Shown in pieces: positions 10,835-21,299 of a stretch of 64,000 nucleotides of DNA. Location: NCBI GenBank assembly GCA_950295325.1, contig OX485807.1, positions 15,713,001-15,777,000 on the forward strand. Direction: 5' to 3'. The notes under the pieces were generated by a model that made no database searches, was not told the origin of the DNA, and worked only from the letters and a program-made list of their open reading frames with translations. Made by a program: the position numbers and the translations under genes. This DNA is from Polytrichum commune. Lineage: Eukaryota > Streptophyta > Polytrichopsida > Polytrichales > Polytrichaceae. Position 1 is the first letter of the stretch, and every line of letters starts with the position of its first letter.

Positions 10835-13555
10835 TTGTTTACTTGCCATCCATGGTACTCTGGTATATCTAGGTATACCACTTTGGAGTAGGTACATTTG
10901 ATGGGGCAATTTAATAGTAGATAGTCAATCAGCTTTTTATTTCAATAGGACTGAAGGTAATGGTTTCCCTTATAATAGGTTCCGCAGTCGTCGTGGTTCT
11001 AGTGTTGCACCCAAAGCGGGCGATAAAACATCCTATGATGCCTATCAATAATAATGTTTCTCTTCATTATTTTTCCTGAAATTGAACTTCCTCGATTTCT
11101 GTTTACGATGCCATTAATTCAACAGGTGGTCACACTGCTGTTTATGTCTCTGTTTATGTGTTTGTTAGTGTCATTGGCTGTTTCCTTTTGTAAAGGTTGT
11201 TAATCGGCCCAGCTCCATAGCACTGAATTACACGAGTAGGTTTTTCTCCACAAATCTCAATGTTATCATCATTTATTCTGGGGTGAACAGCATCTAGCAT
11301 GGACGGTGTGACAATCCATTTGCAGTCATGCTTGAATTGTTGAAGCTCTTGATGTGCAAATAAAGTGTGCAATATATGTAATGAGCAGTATAAAGTACGG
11401 ACACTAAAAAAGCACATGTGCTATCATAAAATTGGACAGTGTCCTCAAAATATGCCTAGACCTCATTCTAGGTTCAACAGTTGACACGATTGAGAGAGTC
11501 TACTGTACGGGACTGCTGAAAATGAGAGAATCTTCATTTCAAGAGAACCCCTTAACAATTTTGCATCTCTACTCTGATCTGGAACTCGAATTTACATTCT
11601 ACATGATTTGCACTTAGTTGCTAACTGGATGAGACAATTCCCAAATTAATCCAATGTCCAAAATTGTGCGGAGTTTGAAGCCTCCACAAGGAGGCCCCAA
11701 AGAGGCTTGTCTAGGTGGCCACCATTTCTTTGTTTCTAAGAACATTGCCAAATACATATGTCAAATACAAAGCAGGTTGCATTGAAAAAGGGCCCCTCAA
11801 AACTTTCTGGAAAATTTCTTTTCTCCAGAAGACAACAGAGTTGGTTGCAATCACGTGAACTGCGAAGCCTCTATAGGCCTTTTGGGAAAACTGTAGTTTA
11901 TTTATGAGACAATAGCCTCCCCGAGTCACTTGTGTAGGGAGAGAAGGTTGGTAAGAGTGGCACAAACGGTAGTCCAATATTAATCAACATTCTCTGTGAA
12001 GTCAAAAACTGTCAAAGTGCTTTCGGTGCTAGCCAATCCACAAACAAACTAAGCCTGCCCTTTGTCATTTCTTTCACAGACATCCATTACTTTCATCGCC
12101 GTAGACAAAGGAGTCAAAAGTACGAAGCCATCGTCAACATTACAAATGATGAAAAAGGACATGTGGCACAACTCACATGACACCGAAGAAAAAGAGTGGC
12201 GCTTGCTACATGATTGGGGAGTTTTGATTAGTGCCGGATCGGCGCACGACTTGATTTTCTAGATTAACGAGCTGAGACTTTCGATGGTAAATGGGTTATA
12301 AAATCTATATGCGTGGATTTTGATCTAACACCATAATAGATTATAAAACCATTTAGCGGTAAGATAACGTGATTCCTGTATTGACAAGAGAAGTTGTTTT
12401 TTGATGGGTGGTGTCCAGAATCTCAGATTATGTTCACCATGAAATATTAGGTTTGGTTGGGCTGTTGGATTGTTAAGATATTTCAGTGCGAGAAATGTAT
12501 GGTTTTCGTGATTATGTAAACCTATTGGAGAAATGAACAAGATCCAATGAAATAAGAGTGGATCTTCTTTTCTTTTTTTGTATGAAAGGTCCTGCAAGAT
12601 AATAAAAAAGTAAGAGTGACAAAAATTTAAAGGGCGGGGGGGGGGGGGGAGGGGGATTTGTTGTTTCATTGAAGAAGGACCACTCATTTGATCATTGACC
12701 AAGTTAAGCACAAAATCATAAACAATCTCCACAAAAGATTGCCAAGCGTTTGGCACCAAGTGTCCTTCATTTGAATTGACGAAATTAACTAAAAGAAATA
12801 CTAAACTGATAGATAATAGCATGAACAACGATCAATTGGGTTATCGGGTTAATGATTGATGACATGCACCTCCCAGAAATGAAGTTCTCCATCTCAAACA
12901 ATTGGATCTTGCTCAACAAGGAGTATGTGTGAGAGTGGGGCTATTGAAATTGTCTATCACTGGGCTCTCACCTCTGGAAGCTTTGATCATAAACTTTCAT
13001 GGATGGTTACTTTTTATACCTTAAGAAATGATCACCTTTAAAGAAACATTTTGACATATTGATCACTTCAAGATCATAACAACTTTGCCACTTTCGGCCA
13101 ATCTATTAACATCTATAACCTCAACCGATCACCTTAAGTTCCTCATCAAAAGAATGACATCTATGATTACTACGAATTATTATAGTGTCTATTTCAAAGT
13201 GTTCATTATGAGAGGACTACAAGCAAATTTTGTATCCTCACCATATGGATGTGATCCTTTGATGATACCTCACAACTTCTCTTTTTGTGTGACCATAGCT
13301 TGTGGTTGCACGCAACTGGACTGAAACTTAACTTCAAACTCAAAATTCCATTTTATATCACACGAGTGTGTTTTTCTTGACCAAAATCCTTTGAGTAAAG
13401 CCATCTTCGTTGCATGACATCATGAGAAAACTTTAAGGAGAAATTTTGGCCCTCCCAATTAGTACCCTAAAAAGGCGCGGCCATATCAAAGGCAATGTGG
13501 ACTTGAGTCGCAAAGGTGCCACATTGGGGCATGCGCTACATTCATATAGTACTAA
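10835..13555. other. Intergenic, no gene seen
   Basis: The start (to perhaps 11.1 kb) is likely the 3'UTR of the kinase. Beyond it there are only short frames without recognisable content, including minus-strand frames at 11154-11417 and 12325-12828 that look like chance. A G run lies at about 12632-12650, interrupted only by one A before another G5. Confidence 0.5.
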
Positions 13556-13949
13556 GGGCCGGTTCACGAGGGTCCCAAGTCCCAAGTCACTTGAGGTCAA
13601 TCCTTACAATCTCAGCCGTTGAGAGCACGGGAGTTGGGACCAACTGCTTCACACGGGTTCCAAGTCCCAAGTCCCAAGTCCCAGCTATGACATGGATGCC
13701 TACATGGCAACATTTTCTGGAGGTCAGGCTTGGGATTTGTGTTGCGAGTTAGGTAGAGCAAAAAGCTAGACCCAACTCTCAACACAATACTTGCAAATAA
13801 TTTTTCATAAAATAATTAAGATCCGACTTTTATGATAATTAATCATATTTTACTGGTTTCTTGATGCTTGAAAGTTGGGACTTTGTCTCCATGTGGGGAT
13901 CTGCTAAGATAAATGGGACTTGGGACTTGGACCCCATGTGAACTAGGCC
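13556..13949. mobile_element. Tourist-like (PIF/Harbinger) MITE with TAA duplication
   Basis: A 394-bp element. The left end is GGGCCGGTTCAC followed by GAGGGTCCCAAGTCCCAAGTC; the right end, read inverted, is GGCCTAGTTCAC followed by ATGGGGTCCAAGTCCCAAG. The flanking trinucleotide TAA occurs directly on both sides (13553-13555 and 13950-13952), as expected for PIF/Harbinger, which duplicates TWA. The word CCCAAGTC is repeated several times inside (13574-13682). No transposase frame, so it is non-autonomous. Confidence 0.85.
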
Positions 13950-14039
13950 TAAGCTATTGTAGCAAGTCACGCGCACTCCTATGCCATTTGGTGGGGATAT
14001 ACCAAACCAAAAAAATTGAAGAACTAAAAATTTAAAAAA

Positions 14040-14935
14040 CTAGAAAACACATCAATTTTTCTTTAAGGTAGATGTGTATTTTTGGATACTTTTCTCTCTA
14101 CACCCACTTCATGTATGACATGAAAAATTGAAAGTAGTGTGAGCTAATTAGCAAACCCCAATCGTGCATGTAGCCATTAGTTTCAGGATTTTCAGGATTC
14201 ATGTGGATATCTTATGTATTATGAAAGTGAAGATTATCATGTTCATTAAGTGGTCATATAGGTCCTCCCATCATGTTGATTATTGAACCTAGAATGATTA
14301 AGAAATTTTGAGCACGTAATGCAATCTCTTTTAAACATATATCTCTTTTGGTATTCGTTGTTGGATCCTCGCCCTAACCACCTACCATTCAAATATAGGC
14401 GTTCATATTATTGCTATGTTGGAATTAGGCACATCTACCTGACACACCCTTGTCATCTTCATGCCATCACTCTATCGAAACTTTATTATAAGCACCAACA
14501 TAAGTGGGCCTTGAATGGAAAATTTTAGCTTTGCACCCACTCGAGTCTCATAAGATATGAACAAGACAACTAGTGCGAGATGATTAGTAAATCCAATCAT
14601 GTCCATAGCCATTTCCTCATAAGTTTTGGAGATCTTATGAAAATCTTATACATCAACAAAGTGTAGGCTTTCTTTCTCCAAAAAAATATGTTATAGGTCT
14701 CCCCCCCCCCCCCCCCATTATGTTGAGTATTGAGGCTACAATGAATAACAAATTTTGAGCACAAGCATCGTAGTCTAACATCTTTTGAAAGTGTGTTTTT
14801 CTAGTGTCCATTCTTAGATCTGCACCAAGCCATATACCACTTGAATAAAGGTGTATGTTTAAAATGGGTGACCAGATTAGGCCGCTTATCTTAATACACC
14901 TAATCCATGCCAAAAAGATATAGCCAAGGGAAATA
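14040..14935 (+). repeat. Two tandem copies of a dispersed ~400-bp repeat (family Y)
   Basis: Copy 1 (14040-14525) and copy 2 (14530-14935) share the same word order: ACCCACTTCATGTATGACATG-like, GCATGTAGCCATT, TCATATAGGTC, ATGTTGATTATTGA, AATTTTGAGCAC and ATATAGGCGT. A third copy is at 60760-61165, and its middle part also occurs within the 51.3-kb and 62.7-kb repeats. Copy 2 has a run of C at 14701-14716 where copy 1 has TCCTCCCA, so the homopolymer expanded inside an existing repeat. Confidence 0.75.
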
Positions 14936-15228
14936 AACCAAAGGATTCAATAATCACGGCTACATGGCTCAAATGCAAACTTGTTTTTGTTTAATGTTGT
15001 AAGTTCAATATCGTGGGTTGGTAACAATATGCACCCACAATGTTATCTCCAATATTTTGATATGAAAAGAAGCTCAGTATTGTGGCCCATAATATTTACC
15101 ATATTAATCTAGGCAATGCAAATGAGAAGATCGCCTTCTTAAAAGTAGGTTGCTCTCTTGAGTTATATATGGGCACACAACCCTTGGGGGGTCAATCCCT
15201 TGTCTATAGTGGGAACACATGAGAACAC

Positions 15229-15262
15229 AAGTTTTTTTTTTGGGGGGGGGGGGGGGGGGAGG
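15229..15262 (-). repeat. T-run/G-run tract (C-run then A-run on minus strand)
   Basis: About 11 T is followed by about 18 G and AGGGG. Read on the minus strand this is a C run followed by an A run, the same arrangement as the LINE 3' tails at 45367-45383 and 55663-55693. The flanking sequence does not clearly match that LINE, so its origin is uncertain. Confidence 0.5.
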
Positions 15263-15884
15263 GGATATTGTATTGGAGAAGGCAAATATTGTGTACCCTA
15301 GTAGAATGCAAATTTCTAACATTCACTAATTTTTAAGGACTCTATGAGTAGGTTAACTTGGTATTCATTCTTCTTTTACATGGGCATTTAGTAGTTATAA
15401 ATTATAGTTTTTGTTCATATCATGTAAAATCCAACACTTACACATACACACTCATAATTCACACATCAACACAACATGCACATGATTTAGCTTCCTAATA
15501 TGCACTCTATTCATTCAAAACATACACACATGAAAATCTGATAAAATGCTTGATTTTCAAAACACATGAAATGATTCCAAATTTTGTATTTAAAAACACA
15601 ATTGCCTACAATCATTTAGCATTAGAGCACAACCAACCAACATCATTCACAAAGTTTGTTTAGGGTTTATACATTCAGATATGAAGCAACTTTTGTCATT
15701 GTTCAAGTTCAAGTGGTTAAAACCACTCAATACACAACATCCCGCTTTCTATGCTCAAGATAGAAAGTCTAAACCCTAACTCTAACCCCAGTGCTCCAAA
15801 CTATACGATTTGCCAAAAACATTGCCACAACCTGTGCCTTAAATCCTACCCAAAACAATTTAACGAGTAGCTAGAGGTTTTACC

Positions 15885-16630
15885 TCTTGTATTTTCTCAA
15901 ACAAACTAATTTTGTAGTTCACCTCCACATCATAGTAAGAATCATATAGGGCATCCCAAAGATCCTTCAACTCAATGACACTCAATTGAGCTTATGGCTT
16001 AGATAACAACTGCATATTTGAGTCACTTTGATAAGTGGCAACTCTTCTTTAACCAACCCACATTTTTCACATACTGATTGTTCATGTTCTCACTTGTTGT
16101 CACCCACAATGCCCCTTGACGATTTGCCAAATCCCCAACATGACCTAATTTCCTTTGATTCAGGATCCCCAACTCAAGCAAATGGTTTTTTTCTCATTGG
16201 CAATAGTTTCATTCACTACACTTAGTATTTGAATGCCTTCAACCACTAGTGCTTGATGGTCAATTGTGGTCAAGACAATAAACTTCCCTTTGGAGGCTTG
16301 TTATTGGCGAAGATCACTAAACTAGACTCCATTTATTCAACACCGATTTCAAATGTGTATGTTAGACATGGGGTGACATTTTAAAAAAATTGGCAAAGAG
16401 GTTGTGAATTGTCTTCTTGGAATGATCTCCAGTGGTGGATGCAAACTATTTACTACACCCACAAAATTTTGGTCTAAATACCTCAAGTGCCATTGGTGAT
16501 CCTCCAGTTTTATTAGTTTCAAATGTTTCCTAAGTCTCTCTTTAGTCAGCAAGTATCTAGCCATAACCTTGGCGCTCACCAATGTGGATTTTAGGTTAAA
16601 TGCCACATGGGTCAGTGCTCTCACCACTAA
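15885..16630 (-). pseudogene. Decayed coding-like stretch, origin unknown
   Basis: On the minus strand two frames look protein-like: near 16000-15870, with LKDLWDALYDSYYDVEVNY, and 16627-16349, with KVMARYLLTKERLRKHLKL. They are in different frames with stops between them and no plausible splice chain. The composition (charged, Leu-rich, few Cys) suggests remains of a gene or transposon ORF, but I do not recognise the family. Confidence 0.25.
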
Positions 16631-16796
16631 CTTTAAGAACTAGTCAATGAAGGCAACGGTTGGTCATAGTCATCAAGAGGGGTAATATCTTGGATTTTGG
16701 CATCTTTTGCAATGTACGCTAGAGTTTGTTGAGAGTTGGAAACAAAATCTAGGTCAACCACATGCATGCAATTGTTGGATTCGTGGTTGGAATCAA

Positions 16797-17139
16797 CTAC
16801 ACTAAATATGATATTTAGTGTTTGATTAGATTTAGAGTTTTACCACCCTACTATGCTCAACACTAATTTTCAATTCTTTGATAATTAGTGTTAGACATAA
16901 ATGCGCCGGCACCGCCTTCCTTGTTGCCACCTCTTTCCTGGAAACAGTCAATCGCCTTCCTTGTTGCCACCTCTTTCCTACTAAACACTAAATTCCTGTA
17001 TGTAACTTTCACATATTACCATAGATGATATTTAGTGTTTGAGTTTACATTTAATGTTACTTACTTTCATAGGGTTAGTGATATTTAGTGTAGTGTTCGT
17101 ATTTAGTGTATCTAACACTAAATATCATATTTAGTGTAG
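16797..17139 (-). mobile_element. Second copy of the kinase-intron MITE, with an 80-bp insertion
   Basis: Matches 9833-10096 in reverse orientation over nearly its whole length, with the same CTACACTAAATATGATATTT end. It is longer (343 bp) because of an extra segment of about 80 bp, roughly 16900-16981. That segment holds a 27-bp direct repeat starting CGCCTTCCTTGTTGCCACC, at 16913-16939 and 16953-16979, absent from the other copy. Confidence 0.85.
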
Positions 17140-18039
17140 TGGCAAAACATATACATCCAAAAAACTCTATTGAGCCCCTCAAGCTCGCTGCTAATCTTCT
17201 ATCTACTCTCATTATCAAAGAATTTAAAATGCCAATCTACAATATGAGTACCTTCAAGTAATAGGCTGAGATTTGCATGTGTCCCCCTCAACACACTCAC
17301 AAGGTCAATAAGCCTTGGACTAGCATAAACATGAACAAGGGAGAACAAATTCAACTTCAAAGACATTGCAAACCTATTTTGTGACCAACAACCTAACTAG
17401 AACCAAGTACCTCGAGTCACAGTTGGTATCACTCATATGAACACCTCCTGTTGACGTTGGCTCCCTAATATGTGTCGACAATGCTCCCAAAAAACTATGA
17501 GAAATCACATCATAAAGTGAAAACCCTACCCATATACCAAACAAGCAAAAAACTAAAAGTAGGAAAGATGAAGTTTGGGATGGGCACACCTAGGGAGTGC
17601 AACTATGCACGTGCGCCTTTTGTCCAACCTTCAACAATCAAGCACCAACATTCGCCAAGTTTGCAAGATGGCAAGAGTTTGCATAGACATAAAAACTTCA
17701 AAGAGCTCCCACACACCCAGTTTGGGAACCAACAAAGCCAAACGAATGCGCAAACCCGTTAGGAGCCCTTCCCGCATCTAACCTAACAAATTACATTTGA
17801 CTATCAAGAGACATTCATGAGATGCCATCCAATGATGCTCATCCATAGTGTGGGGCCCTAATATATATAATTTTAATACCCCACCCTACTTGATATGTTA
17901 TTAAACCCTACGGTATGTTTGTTTTAAAGCTTTTCCACATGATCAATTTATAAACACCCTACTTTCTTTATACCATGGAGTTCAATATATAACTTGAGCT
18001 TTGTTACAAGTACATGCTTTATGATTTGTAGCTCACAAC

Positions 18040-18110
18040 TTTAAAGGGGACCATATATTTGTTCTCGTGTAGTTTTCTAAAATTTGGGAGTGACCCCCCC
18101 CCCCCCGGAC
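18040..18110 (-). mobile_element. Isolated end of a poly-G-terminal element
   Basis: Read on the minus strand: CCGG plus a run of G, then TCACTCC, then CGAGAACAAA about 45 bases inside. This matches the order seen in the complete element at 24964-25574 (G run, TCACTCC, later GTGCGTACAAA). The opposite end and a target duplication were not found, so it is truncated or diverged. Confidence 0.5.
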
Positions 18111-18183
18111 ACAACCGCCTTCTATTTCTTAAACATCTCGTAAGTTTCATGGTGACTACCTTACTTGGTGGCCGCCTTCCATT

Positions 18184-18532
18184 CTCGGGGGGGGGGGGGG
18201 CAGTGTGTTAAAAAGTTAAGGATATAGGTGCGAACAACCACTATTTTATAGGGGGGTATTACTTTCAATTCTCTTCTTTTTTTCACATGCTATCATTATG
18301 TAAATTTCTACTTTGGGTTAATAGAAAAATGGCTTGCATTACTTATAATTCCAAATTACCTATTATTCCATACCCTATAGTACTTTAAAGATGTCTAGTG
18401 CCATTTTTGATACCCTATATTACTCTTAAGTCCATTTATAATTTTTCGCCCCCATGTTTTTGAAATACCCTATCATTTGTTCGCACGTATATTGCTACTC
18501 CAACCAATGACTACCCCCCCCCCCCCCCCGAG
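18184..18532. mobile_element. Poly-G-terminal MITE, copy 1, with 8-bp target-site duplication
   Basis: A 349-bp element beginning CTCG plus a G run (about 14) and ending in a C run (about 18) plus GAG, so its ends are inverted repeats. The 8 bases CTTCCATT flank it directly on both sides (18176-18183 and 18533-18540). Both subterminal regions carry GTGCGAACAA about 35-45 bases inside the G run, followed by a TAGGG motif. There is no coding capacity. An 8-bp duplication is typical of hAT (and P) transposases, but the termini do not look like usual hAT ends. Confidence 0.85.
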
Positions 18533-18691
18533 CTTCCATTCAAGCATCTAGTTCTTGTAGTGACTAATTTGTTATCTCGGAGTCATTTCCCATACTCACT
18601 ATGGGCAACTATCCAACATCAGTTCAAGTTCATATGCAAGTGATGTTTCTCCCCATCGTTTACATGATTGAACGAATTGATGAATAGTAAA

Positions 18692-18726
18692 ATCAAATAT
18701 TTTCTTTTCTTTTCTTTTCTTTTCAT
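18692..18726 (+). repeat. (CTTTT)n-type microsatellite
   Basis: Five or so copies of CTTTT precede a unique sequence. Simple repeat, no further content. Confidence 0.7.
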
Positions 18727-19189
18727 CTAGTGCAACCATTCCCAAAATGCTATCTCACATTGGGGTCCCTACATTTCTCATTTGTTTGACCCCTTTCTCT
18801 TGGAGAATCAAACACATATGTCCATTGCAAATTACAACACACTCTAATAAACAATTTCATATTCATGCTATGCAAGTTAATTTTACTTGCATAATATTCT
18901 ACAAGATGGATTTAGAAGTCAATGGAGATTCCAAAATGCAATATATTAGAATGCCAATTAGAAGAGTTTGCTATCTTGGGAGGAATAAGAATGCATGTTT
19001 AAGCTTTTATATATATATATATTTGTTTGTTCTTGTGATACATCCGGATTAAAAGTTTTAATGCTAGATTATGCAAGAAAAAAATACTAATCATACTTTG
19101 TTGTACTTTGCATGTGAGCAGATGATATTTGGAGTCAAAGAATTTGGTCAAACAACCTAAGAGAGAATGGTGCACAAGGGTTAGACAAC

Positions 19190-19480
19190 CCATAAAGCAA
19201 TTGTGCACGGGAGTTAAACAACTCTTGATCAAAGATCTTTGCGTTGGAATTAGACAACTCCAACTAAGAGTTAGACACCTCCCTTTGAAAGATCTTTGTG
19301 TTGGAGTTAGAAAACTCCAACTAAAAGAAATGAATCAGAGTTAGACAACTCCCAACATATGGATATTATTCATTGGAGCTAGACAACTCTCATTGAATAA
19401 ATCTAGTTGGATTTAGACAATTCCAACTAGAAAAATGAATGAATGAATGAATGTGGTTGGAATTACATAGTCCCAACTAG
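19190..19480 (+). repeat. Array of short palindromes (GTTGGAGTTAGACAACTCC-like)
   Basis: A row of small imperfect hairpins, each of the form GTTGGA-n-TTAGACAA-n-TCCAAC. Clear examples are 19243-19264, 19300-19321, about 19373-19394, 19405-19428 and 19456-19478. Between them the single word GAGTTAGACAACTCC recurs (19197, 19268, 19339). One strand stays open for 71 codons (19129-19344) because of the repetition, with no sign of a real protein. The array runs into a possible solo LTR (19600-19835). Confidence 0.7.
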
Positions 19481-19599
19481 AGGATTATGATTGACCCAAA
19501 AGATAAGGAAAGATCATTTGATGAAATAATCTATGTATATAGATAAGGAAGTTGTAATCTAAATTTAGTAAGACATGAGACTTCTAAAAGAATATCTTA

Positions 19600-19835
19600 G
19601 ATACTACGGATAAAGATGGATATGACTAGGAGTGCATGTGGGTATAAGAGAGAGCTCAGGGGAGGAGAGAGGATCATCTTTGGTCTCTCCTATGGCCGGG
19701 TGGTTCAAGCTCATAGTAATCACACTATTGTGTTTAAGTTGTAAAGCATTTGTAATGTACAAAGTTTGAAACTCTTATGTGCATTCATGCTTGTATTATG
19801 CTTGTGTAAAAGAGGAACACGACAATTTTTGAGAC
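19600..19835 (+). mobile_element. Possible solo-LTR-like segment
   Basis: A TATAAGAGAGAG string at 19644 is followed by a purine-rich leader, a stretch rich in TTGTAA/TGTAAT resembling polyadenylation signals, and an end near TTTTTGAGACA. This order resembles the promoter and polyadenylation half of a plant LTR. No primer-binding site, polypurine tract or second LTR was found. Confidence 0.25.
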
Positions 19836-20024
19836 AACAAGTCAAACAAAGCAACACCATAAACACTGAAACTAAAGAAATTGTGTCCAATTTGAGGGAA
19901 GACGGGGCCCTTTAACCATGTCACACCGCCACATAAGAAGAAATACCGACCCAAAAACTGCCACATACACAATAATATCATTTAGGTTACTCACATATTG
20001 GCATCTACTTTGTTGTTGGGGGCA

Positions 20025-20240
20025 TAGGCGCTTTGGCATAGTCAGTCAAAATCCTAGTGTTTCCAAGTCCAACCAGTTACATGTTGACATCTTTTTGTTT
20101 TCTCTATTAATTTGAGGTATATTCTATAGATTCCTCTAAATTGATGGGTAAATTGTCTTGAGGTCTTGAACTTCAAACGGTTATTTCTCAAACTCAACCG
20201 ATTCATCTATAACTAGCAGACGGCGCTCCCCGTCCATTGG
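20025..20240 (+). repeat. Dispersed repeat family X
   Basis: Contains ATAGTCAGTCAAAATCCTAG, TGTTTCCAAGTCCAACC, ATTCTATAGATTCCTC, AATTGATGGGT, CTTGAACTTCAA and CTCCCCGTCCATTG. The same words in the same order occur at 46985-47190. The CCTAGTGTTTCCAAGTCCAA part, inverted, is the core of the tandem array at 28041-28250. Confidence 0.7.
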
Positions 20241-20684
20241 AGATAAGTGCCCATCAATATTTCAGACTATAATTTTAGGGAGCCTCAAGTCTTTCCTTCA
20301 ATCGAATCATCAAGTTGACTATATTCTCTCTCTCTCCCTCTCTCTCTCTCTTTCTCCATCACCAGCATGATGTACTTTTAGTCCCATTAGCCTTTTGACT
20401 TCCCGGACTCTAAAATCAATCTCATTTCATTTCTTTGGTACAAATTGAAGAAACTTCCAATTGCGAATGAGACACATGCCTAACCTTACATTTAAAAGTG
20501 GATCCAAAAACTGGGAATCTAGTTCTTCCCACAAAAATTGAAAGCTCTGAAGCACTTCCATGCCCCACTCATCAATGGTGGTGGATGCGCCGCCCTCGTT
20601 GACGCTTTATCCGGAGCTCATCTTCCACCTTTATTGACAAATGTCACGGAAATTTGTTCCTTTGTTTTTCCCCCCCACCGAACT

Positions 20685-21290
20685 AAAAGCTTGTGCTAGG
20701 CATAGGTTTACATAAGGGCTCAAGGCTAAAGAAACACCAATATTGGGCAATCTTGTTGGTCGAGATGAATTTTTTGGCCTCAAAAAGTTAAAGTTACACT
20801 AGGGTTTGGGTCCAAGGTACGAAAATTGGAGTGGCATTAATGTGGCATCACTTTTCCATTACATCTTGGTGGTTCTTCCTCGTGATTGTAAAAGCTTGTG
20901 CTTATGGGTTTACGCAAGGGCTCAGGGCTAAAGAAAATGCAATATATGAGCAGTCATACTGGTGGAGAGGAATTTTTTGGACCCATGGAAGTAAGTTTAC
21001 ACTAGGGTTTAGGTTTGAGGTGTGAAAATCGAAGTGGCATTAATGTGGCATCAATTTTCCCATTACATCTTGGTGGTCCTTCCTCGTTACTATAAAAGCT
21101 TGTGCTAGGTATGGGTTTATGCAATGGCTCAAGGCTAAGAAAATGCAATATATGAGCAGTTACATTGGTCGAGAGGAATTTTTTGGACCCATGGAATTAA
21201 GTTTACACTAGGGTTTAGGTTTGAGGTATGAAAATGGAAGTGACATTAATGTGACATCACTTTTCCCTTGCATCTTGGTGGTCCTCCCTC
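20685..21290 (+). repeat. Three tandem ~205-bp repeats
   Basis: Units begin with AAAAGCTTGTGCT at 20685, 20890 and 21094. Each continues with GGGTTTA.GCAAGGGCTCA, GAGGAATTTTTTGG, ACACTAGGGTTT, GTGGCATTAATGTGGCATCA and ACATCTTGGTGGTCCTTCCT. Units 2 and 3 are closest. The third decays after about 21290. Confidence 0.85.
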
Positions 21291-21299
21291 AAGAAAATA

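Noticed and set aside
11154-11417. Minus-strand 87-aa frame downstream of the kinase
   Set aside because: No recognisable motif, no splice partners, and placed in the probable 3'UTR.
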